Assembly (NCBI GenBank): GCA_964408175.1
Contig: CAYOYL010000260.1
Location: forward strand, 1-12,423
Length of the DNA stretch: 12,423 bases
From: JAFGKM01 sp964408175
GTDB taxonomy: Bacteria; Ratteibacteria; UBA8468; B48-G9; JAFGKM01
Direction of reading: 5' to 3'
Every line of letters begins with the position of its first letter. The first letter of the stretch is position 1. A program made the translations under genes and the position numbers. Shown one piece after another: positions 7,684-12,423 of the stretch. The notes below the pieces were generated by a model that was not told the origin of the DNA, ran no database searches, and saw nothing but the letters and a program-made list of their open reading frames with translations.

Positions 7684-9465
7684 ATGCTGTCTTTTATTAA
7701 CTATGCCAGAAAAGAATTCCATCTGAAAATAAAACGCTCTTTTGTCATAATAAAAGAACAGGGCTTCCTGTACTTTTTGAAAAAAACTGCAATAAAAATA
7801 AAATTGCTAAATACTTACAGAATATGGATTGAACAGAATGAAGAGAAAAACATATCCTATCAGAAAGAGATAAAATTTCCTTACGAACCTAAAATAGATA
7901 TTATAATCCCTGTCTTTAATCCACCAGTTATAACTCTGCGTGCAACAATAAATTCGGTCTTGAATCAAACGTATTCAAACTGGGAACTGTGTATCGCCGA
8001 CGGTAATAGTAACAACACTGTAAAAGGACTCCTTCAGGGATATGTAGGGAGAGACAGCAGAATCAAGGTTGTCTTTCTTGACAAAAACAAAGGAATAGCC
8101 GGGAATATGAACGAGGCGCTGCAGATTGCCACAGGAGACTTTGCAGGATTCCTTGACCACGATGATGAATTGCACCCTTCAGCCCTGTATGAGGTTGTAA
8201 AACTGCTCAATGAAGATAAAGAGATTGACTTTATATATACTGACGAGGATAAAATTTCTACTGGTGGTGAAAGGTTTGAAGCACACTTCAAGCCGGACTG
8301 GGCTCCTGATACATTCAGAAGTTATAACTACATATGCCACTTTGCGGTGATAAGAAAATCAACCATTGACAAAGCAGGCAGTTTCAAACCAGATTACGAA
8401 GGTTCTCAGGATTACGACTTTTTTCTGAGGGTTACTGAAGTCACCAAAAAGATTGTACATATACCAAAGGTGCTTTATCACTGGAGAGTTCATAAAGACT
8501 CAGTCGCTGGTAATGCGAGAACAAAAATATACGCCTATGAAAACGCTAAAAAAGCCCTGAGAGAACACATACAGAGATTAGGGTTAAAAGGAGAGGTCCT
8601 TTCTGGACATTCCCCGGGACGTTACCGAGTTAAATACAATATTGAAAATAACCCGCCTGTTTCTATTATAATACCGAATAAGAACTATGCAGATACTCTG
8701 AAAAAATGTATAGACTCAATACTGAATAAAACTTCTTATACCAACTACAAAATATATATTGTGGATAACCAGAGTAAAGAAGAAAAAACATTTACCTATT
8801 ACAATAAATTGGAGAATATTTCTAAGATTAATATTATTTATCACGATAAGCCCCTCAATTTCACCGCGATTAACAACTATGTTATCTCTCTCATAGATTC
8901 GGAATACATAGTATTTTTGAATAATAATACAGAAGTAATTACTCCTTCGTGGATAGAATCAATGCTGGAAATTGCACAAAGAAGTGATGTCGGGGTTGTA
9001 GGAGCAAAACTTTATTATCCTAACGACACAATACAACATGCCGGGGTTATAATATTCCGAGATGGAAGACCTACACACTCCTTCAGGTTCCTTGGGAAAC
9101 AACAGGAAGGGTATATGTCAAGAGCCAAAATTATCCAGAACTACAGTGCTGTTACAGCCGCTTGTATGATGACTAAAAGAAGTATATTTGAAGAAATAGG
9201 CGGGTTTGATGAAAGGTTTACCTTAGCCTATAATGATGTGGACTTCTGCCTTAAAATAAGGGAAAAAGGATATCTTGTAGTCTGGACACCTTATGCAGAA
9301 TTGTATCACCATGAAAGCAAAACACGAGGCTACAACACTGCAAAGGATAAAAAAGAATTGCTCCTATTGAAAAGCAGGTGGGGAAAGGTTATGGATAAAG
9401 GTGACCCTTATTATAATCCCAACCTTACAACCACAGGTGGCGATTTTTCGCTTAATATAAGATGA
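7684..9465 (+). CDS. Tandem GT2-GT2 glycosyltransferase
   Basis: This 593-residue protein carries two family 2 (GT-A) domains. Domain 1 (about 70-300): KIDIIIPVFNPP, NSVLNQTYSNWELCIADG, the metal-binding FLDHDDE (DHDD at 158-161), YTDEDKI, and the catalytic-base region SQDYDFFLR (241-249). Domain 2 (about 324-560): PVSIIIPNKNYADTLKKCI, IYIVDNQS, GGFDERF and NDVDFCLK (517-524). In domain 2 the DXD-equivalent reads FLNNNTE (Asn413-415), where the related domain in the 717 gene has NNDAE; the third residue is Asn, not Asp. The N-terminal 60 residues are basic and may touch the membrane surface. Such two-domain enzymes typically make polysaccharide backbones or add two successive residues. The gene overlaps the next one by 4 bases (ATGA). 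Sugar specificity cannot be told. Confidence 0.88.
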   Translation: MLSFINYARKEFHLKIKRSFVIIKEQGFLYFLKKTAIKIKLLNTYRIWIEQNEEKNISYQKEIKFPYEPKIDIIIPVFNPPVITLRATINSVLNQTYSNWELCIADGNSNNTVKGLLQGYVGRDSRIKVVFLDKNKGIAGNMNEALQIATGDFAGFLDHDDELHPSALYEVVKLLNEDKEIDFIYTDEDKISTGGERFEAHFKPDWAPDTFRSYNYICHFAVIRKSTIDKAGSFKPDYEGSQDYDFFLRVTEVTKKIVHIPKVLYHWRVHKDSVAGNARTKIYAYENAKKALREHIQRLGLKGEVLSGHSPGRYRVKYNIENNPPVSIIIPNKNYADTLKKCIDSILNKTSYTNYKIYIVDNQSKEEKTFTYYNKLENISKINIIYHDKPLNFTAINNYVISLIDSEYIVFLNNNTEVITPSWIESMLEIAQRSDVGVVGAKLYYPNDTIQHAGVIIFRDGRPTHSFRFLGKQQEGYMSRAKIIQNYSAVTAACMMTKRSIFEEIGGFDERFTLAYNDVDFCLKIREKGYLVVWTPYAELYHHESKTRGYNTAKDKKELLLLKSRWGKVMDKGDPYYNPNLTTTGGDFSLNIR

Positions 9466-10472
9466 AAGTCAGAATAAACATAGGTATCGTCCTTTACAAC
9501 AGTGTTTTTTTCATTCCGAATTGTCTGCACTCCATATTTTCTCAGACACTCAAAGACTTTGATGTAACAGTTGTGGACAATAACTCAGAAGATGATTCAA
9601 TAGAATTCATCAGTGAAAATTATCCGCAGGTTAAAATTATACGAAACAAAAAAAATTATGGGTTTTCCCGTGCACATAACCAGGCTATAGACTCTTCCGA
9701 AAGCCAGTTTTATCTGTGCCTGAATCCTGACGTTATACTAACCGAGAATTTTCTTGAAGAAATTACCAGAGTAATGGATACAAACACTGCAATAGGGACA
9801 GCCACAGGTAAAATTTATCGCATTGACAAAGATTTTGTTGTAAAGCCATGGAATAAAGTTATTGACAGTACAGGGATATATCTGACAAGAAATATGAGGC
9901 ACCTTGACAGAGGAAGCGGTGAGAAAGACACAGGACAGTATGACAAAACAGAATACGTTTTCGGAGCAACTGGGGCATGCTGTCTTTATAGAAGGGAGAT
10001 GCTTAATGACATAAAAATTCTGGGGGAATATTTTGACAATGATTTCTTCTTCTCCAGAGAGGATGTGGATATTTCATGGAGAAGTCAGATTGCAGGGTGG
10101 AAAACTGTATATATACCCTCGGCTGTATCCTATCATTTGAGAACCGTTCTGCCGGAAAGAAGAAGCAGCCTGCCTAAAAGGATAAATATGCACTCGGTAA
10201 AAAACAGGTATCTTCTTCAGATTAAAAATCATACGCTACATACTTATTTAAAAACTTTCCCTTATGCCCTTTTCAGAGAGTTTTTAGTTTTTTCCGCTAT
10301 CTTGCTCAACGAGCAGTATTCCTTGAAAGGGTTTTTCTTCGTGATTAGAAATTTTAAAAAAATAGTGGCGAAAAGGAAATTGATTATGCAGCGAAGAAAG
10401 GTCTCGAATATTTGCCTTGTTTTCTGGTTCAGACATAGAAGTCTTCAATTATCTCAATCTCAAAGCAAATAA
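9462..10472 (+). CDS. GT2 glycosyltransferase, rhamnosyltransferase-like
   Basis: This 336-residue protein is a single family 2 domain of the RfbF/WbbL style. It shows INIGIVLYNSVFFIPNCLHS, VTVVDNNSEDDSIEF (37-49), NYGFSRAHNQAI, the DXD-equivalent CLNPDV (NPD at 88-90), the FGATGACCLYRREML segment and REDVDISWR (199-207), then a basic helical C-terminus. It would move one sugar, often a deoxyhexose such as rhamnose in this subgroup, onto the growing lipid-linked chain. The ATG overlaps the stop of the preceding GT2-GT2 gene and has no good Shine-Dalgarno, so coupled translation is likely. The last 15-20 residues, after KRKLIMQRRKVSN, end in a low-complexity LQLSQSQSK. They run over the start of the decayed gene that follows, so the native C-terminus may have been replaced. 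Confidence 0.87.
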   Translation: MKVRINIGIVLYNSVFFIPNCLHSIFSQTLKDFDVTVVDNNSEDDSIEFISENYPQVKIIRNKKNYGFSRAHNQAIDSSESQFYLCLNPDVILTENFLEEITRVMDTNTAIGTATGKIYRIDKDFVVKPWNKVIDSTGIYLTRNMRHLDRGSGEKDTGQYDKTEYVFGATGACCLYRREMLNDIKILGEYFDNDFFFSREDVDISWRSQIAGWKTVYIPSAVSYHLRTVLPERRSSLPKRINMHSVKNRYLLQIKNHTLHTYLKTFPYALFREFLVFSAILLNEQYSLKGFFFVIRNFKKIVAKRKLIMQRRKVSNICLVFWFRHRSLQLSQSQSK

Positions 10473-10949
10473 ACAGAGGGAATTATACACAGAGCTAAAG
10501 AAAGATTCCTTAATGGAAAGAGATGGGAAGACATAGACCATTACTGTTCAAGTCTGGATAAGGTTCTCAGAGGTATACAATGGCGAGAATGCGGAAATAA
10601 AAAATCGGTTTTCTTCAAGAAATAGATACCACAATGATGTTTTTTGAGCCTCACCATACTTCGGGAAAACAGATGGTCGGGACTTATCGCAATTACGAGC
10701 CTGAGGAATTTGTGGAATTCATTCTGAAGCACGTAAAGTTAAATCATAGTAAATTAATAGTTACGTCTGAAGATGAACGTCCAATTTATAAGTTGTGGAA
10801 ATAATCCGAGAAAATTATGTTTGACCCGGAAGAATATCAGACTGATATCTTGCACCTGTATGCGGAATGTCTAAAGAGGTGAAGAAGATGAACCTGTATG
10901 GAACCTCTACGGGGAAATCAGGAAAGATTTATTTTTATGTAAACTGTGA
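10423..10949 (+). pseudogene. Decayed gene with frameshifts and internal stop, family unknown
   Basis: No intact gene spans this gap, but protein-like stretches follow one another in changing frames. Fragment A (frame of 10384, to TAG 10534-10536) contains IEVFNYLNLKANKQRELY. Fragment B (10473-10625, the same frame as the upstream GT2) contains WEDIDHYCSSLDKVLRGIQW. Fragment C (10601 to TAA 10802-10804, then in frame on to TGA 10880-10882) contains MVGTYRNYEPEEFVEFILKH and IVTSEDERPIYKLW, then FDPEEYQTDILHLYAECLK. Fragment D (10873 to TGA 10947-10949) contains EEDEPVWNLYGEIRKDLFLC. Joined in order they give roughly 165-175 residues of normal composition, implying about three frameshifts and one nonsense codon. 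I do not recognise the family. Assembly errors could mimic this, but several lesions in about 500 bases next to intact genes favour real decay. Confidence 0.55.
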
Positions 10950-10955
10950 TAAAAT
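10947..10955 (+). promoter_or_regulatory. Extended -10 promoter of the mntA/hepT pair
   Basis: TGATAAAAT (TGn plus TAAAAT at 10950-10955) ends 6 bases before the ATG at 10962. Its TGA doubles as the last stop codon of the decayed gene. A purine run AGGG at 10957-10960 touches the ATG too closely to act as a normal Shine-Dalgarno, so a leaderless start is predicted. Confidence 0.65.
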
Positions 10956-10961
10956 AAGGGT

Positions 10962-11402
10962 ATGCGAAAAGAACAGTTAACAGAATTATTTAAAAAGTAT
11001 GGCGTAAAGGTTGCCTATCTCTTCGGCTCTCAAAAAGAAAAAGGTATTGCCTTTCTGGCAGAAGAAGAGCCCAAAGCGGATAGAGGTTCCGACCTTGACA
11101 TAGGGGTAGTTTTCAATAAATTGCCTTCAAACTCTATTGAATTATACTCTCAGATGTATGTTTCCCTTAACACATTTTTCGGACCTTTTGAGGTTGACAT
11201 TGTTTTCCTTCAGGAGACAAACATTTTCCTTCAATATGAGGCAATTAAGGGAGAAATTGTTTATTGTGCAGACAGGGTTTTTGTGGAAGAATATGAAGAG
11301 AAGGTAATGAAAATAGCAGCAGATCTTAATTACAAAAAGAAGAGTTTTGAGAGAGATTTTTTTGAGGCGGTGAAAAATGGTTATTTCAGAATTGAATGTT
11401 GA
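10962..11402 (+). CDS. mntA: MntA-like nucleotidyltransferase antitoxin
   Basis: This 146-residue protein has the minimal nucleotidyltransferase (MNT) motif: VAYLFGSQ with GS at 22-23, SDLDIGVVF with Asp44 and Asp46, and a third acidic residue, Asp79, in FEVDIVF. MntA antitoxins neutralise the partner HepT by adding AMP to a tyrosine next to its RNase motif. The pairing with a HEPN-domain gene that overlaps by 26 bases makes this role likely. The spacing is unusual: GS to DXD is 20 residues instead of the usual 10 (GSX10DXD), due to a charged stretch near residues 31-40. The gene heads its own unit behind an extended -10 box and probably has no leader. It is unrelated to the sugar genes around it and may be a mobile or locus-stabilising module. 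Confidence 0.85.
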   Translation: MRKEQLTELFKKYGVKVAYLFGSQKEKGIAFLAEEEPKADRGSDLDIGVVFNKLPSNSIELYSQMYVSLNTFFGPFEVDIVFLQETNIFLQYEAIKGEIVYCADRVFVEEYEEKVMKIAADLNYKKKSFERDFFEAVKNGYFRIEC

Positions 11403-11847
11403 AAGAATAAAAAAACATCTTGGGCTCATCCAGGAATACATAGAAGAATTGAAAGAATTATCTCTTCTCTCTGAGGAAGAATTTCTATCTGATAAACGTA
11501 ACTTTGCAGCCAGTGAGAGTTATTTAAGAAGGGCCATTGAATCAATCTTTGACATTGGAAGGCATATTCTCGCAAAAACTTATGGCTCCAAAGAAATTGA
11601 ATATAAGAAGATTGCTATTGAACTTGGTAAAAAAGGTGTAATAAAAGATAAAAATTATACGGAAACAGTTTTGTTAAAAATAGCAGGTTATAGAAATAGA
11701 CTGGTTCATATGTATTACGAAGTGACTCCAAAGGAACTCTATGATATTGCAAAAAATCACCTCTCTGATTTAGACAGGTTTATAAAAGAAATAGTTGCAT
11801 TCTTGGATAAATATCTGAAAAATAAACAATCTACCAACTCCAGATAG
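11377..11847 (+). CDS. hepT: HepT-like HEPN toxin (DUF86 family)
   Basis: This 156-residue, all-helical protein carries the HEPN ribonuclease motif RX4HXY intact: Arg106, His111 and Tyr113 in YRNRLVHMYYEV. HepT toxins of this family cut RNA and stop growth unless their MntA partner AMPylates the tyrosine of the motif. The length and the second position in the operon match known HepT genes. The ATG at 11377 lies inside the 3' end of mntA with a Shine-Dalgarno-like GAGGCGG at 11364-11370, 6 bases away, so translation is coupled and antitoxin is made first. With all motif residues present, the toxin is predicted to be active. Its target RNA is not evident. Confidence 0.87.
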   Translation: MVISELNVERIKKHLGLIQEYIEELKELSLLSEEEFLSDKRNFAASESYLRRAIESIFDIGRHILAKTYGSKEIEYKKIAIELGKKGVIKDKNYTETVLLKIAGYRNRLVHMYYEVTPKELYDIAKNHLSDLDRFIKEIVAFLDKYLKNKQSTNSR

Positions 11848-11905
11848 TCCTCTACTGCATAAAAAATCTACCTCTGTTCAGTGTTTGGAAGGTTTATCGT
11901 GACAG

Positions 11906-11914
11906 TGATATAAT
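11906..11914 (+). promoter_or_regulatory. Extended -10 promoter of the DUF1972-type gene
   Basis: TGATATAAT (TGn plus the consensus TATAAT at 11909-11914) ends 6 bases before the GTG at 11921. A partial -35, TTGGAA (4 of 6 matches to TTGACA), lies at 11885-11890 with an 18-base spacer. There is no Shine-Dalgarno, so a leaderless mRNA starting at the GTG is predicted. Confidence 0.7.
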
Positions 11915-11920
11915 AGAAGA

Positions 11921-12423
11921 GTGAAGATAGCGATAGTGGGGACAAGGGGAATTCCTGCAAAATACGGAGGATTTGAGACCTGTGCAGAGGAACTGAGCAC
12001 AGGCCTGGTAAAGAAAGGTTACAGGGTTCTTGTCAGTTGCAGGAGGTATCTGTATAATGAAGTGCCCGCCAGTTATAAGGGTGTTGAGTTGTGTTACCCG
12101 CCCAGCCTGCCAGGCAAGATAACTGATACATTTTCACACACCTTCTTCAGTATATTCAATACGGTATTATGGGGTGCAAATGCCATTCTTATATTTAATT
12201 CTGCCAACAGTCCGCTTGCCATAATGTTGAGGCTGTTGGGCAAAAAGGTTATCATAAATGTTGACGGGCTGGAGTGGAAACGGGCAAAGTGGGGAAGGGC
12301 AGCCAAGATGTACTACAGGTTTGCAGAGTTTTTTTCTTCGGTTATTGCAGATGTAGTTATCTCAGACGCCATAGCAATTAAAGAGTACTATTTGAATAGA
12401 TATAAGAGAAAGACTGTTTATAT
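11921..12423 (+). CDS. DUF1972/GT4 rhamnosyltransferase-like glycosyltransferase, 5' part
   Basis: The 167 visible residues, truncated by the window edge, are the N-terminal half of a GT-B enzyme of the DUF1972 type. The opening KIAIVGTRGIPAKYGGFET, then CAEELSTGLVKKGYRVLVSC, is a hallmark of this family, and it is followed by IFNSANSPLAIMLRLLGKKV, NVDGLEWKRAKWG (114-126) and ADVVISDA. Members transfer rhamnose or other sugars to lipid-linked intermediates in O-antigen and capsule synthesis. The start is GTG; the family signature begins at that codon and the extended -10 box ends 6 bases before it, which together make this start convincing. A 73-base gap separates it from hepT, so it probably starts a new transcription unit that continues the glycan locus to the right. 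Confidence 0.88.
   Translation, partial: MKIAIVGTRGIPAKYGGFETCAEELSTGLVKKGYRVLVSCRRYLYNEVPASYKGVELCYPPSLPGKITDTFSHTFFSIFNTVLWGANAILIFNSANSPLAIMLRLLGKKVIINVDGLEWKRAKWGRAAKMYYRFAEFFSSVIADVVISDAIAIKEYYLNRYKRKTVY

Noticed and set aside
10541..10732. Minus-strand frame of 63 codons in the gap after the GT2 gene
   Set aside because: There is no Shine-Dalgarno or promoter, and it is opposite the protein-like fragments of the decayed gene, which make better sense.
11142..11441. Minus-strand frame of 99 codons
   Set aside because: It is opposite the mntA/hepT pair, both of which carry intact catalytic motifs.
12094..12306. Minus-strand frame inside the last gene
   Set aside because: It is antisense to the DUF1972-type glycosyltransferase, whose family signature is unmistakable on the plus strand.
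1..12423. CRISPR array, tRNA or rRNA genes, insertion sequences
   Set aside because: I saw no regularly spaced direct repeats, no RNA gene signatures and no transposase frames in the window.

Overview
The window is one piece of an ABC-transporter-dependent surface polysaccharide (O-antigen-like) locus, with every supported gene on the + strand. The Wzm/Wzt exporter pair and the many large GT2/GT4 glycosyltransferases point to a diderm (Gram-negative type) bacterium. The DNA is AT-rich. Four genes start 6-7 bases after a TGnTATAAT/TGnTAAAAT box, and an intergenic palindrome of CCCCTT/AAGGGG type is present. That combination reminds me of Nitrospirota or deltaproteobacteria-like genomes, but this is a weak taxonomic guess.

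Layout: (1) 1-519, the 3' end of a TPR protein, cut by the window edge. (2) 520-716, a gene-free stretch with an imperfect inverted repeat and a strong extended -10 promoter. (3) 717-2939, a GT2-GT4 fusion glycosyltransferase. (4) 2967-3806, Wzm permease, and 3803-5083, Wzt ATPase with a C-terminal domain after the ATPase. (5) 5083-7602, a methyltransferase-GT4 fusion that overlaps the wzt stop codon. (6) 7684-9465, a tandem GT2-GT2 enzyme, and 9462-10472, a single-domain GT2 of rhamnosyltransferase type, overlapping by 4 bases. (7) About 10423-10949, the remains of a gene broken by frameshifts and stops. (8) 10962-11402 and 11377-11847, an overlapping MntA/HepT-type toxin-antitoxin pair. (9) 11921 to the window end, a GTG-started DUF1972-type glycosyltransferase, truncated by the window.

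How the genes fit together: the glycosyltransferases would build the glycan on a lipid carrier in the cytoplasm. The methyltransferase domain next to wzt may modify the chain end, the C-terminal domain of Wzt would read that end, and Wzm/Wzt would export the chain. No Wzx or Wzy is visible, as expected for this route, though the locus continues beyond both edges.

The most striking feature is a split in how genes start. The presumed first genes of transcription units (717, 2967, 10962, 11921) have an extended -10 box ending 6-7 bases before the start codon, which predicts leaderless mRNAs. The internal genes at 5083, 7684 and 11377 instead have Shine-Dalgarno sequences. Other points worth checking are the decayed gene, an Asn in place of the usual Asp in the second GT2 domain of the 7684 gene, and an unusually long GS-X20-DXD spacing in the MntA homologue.
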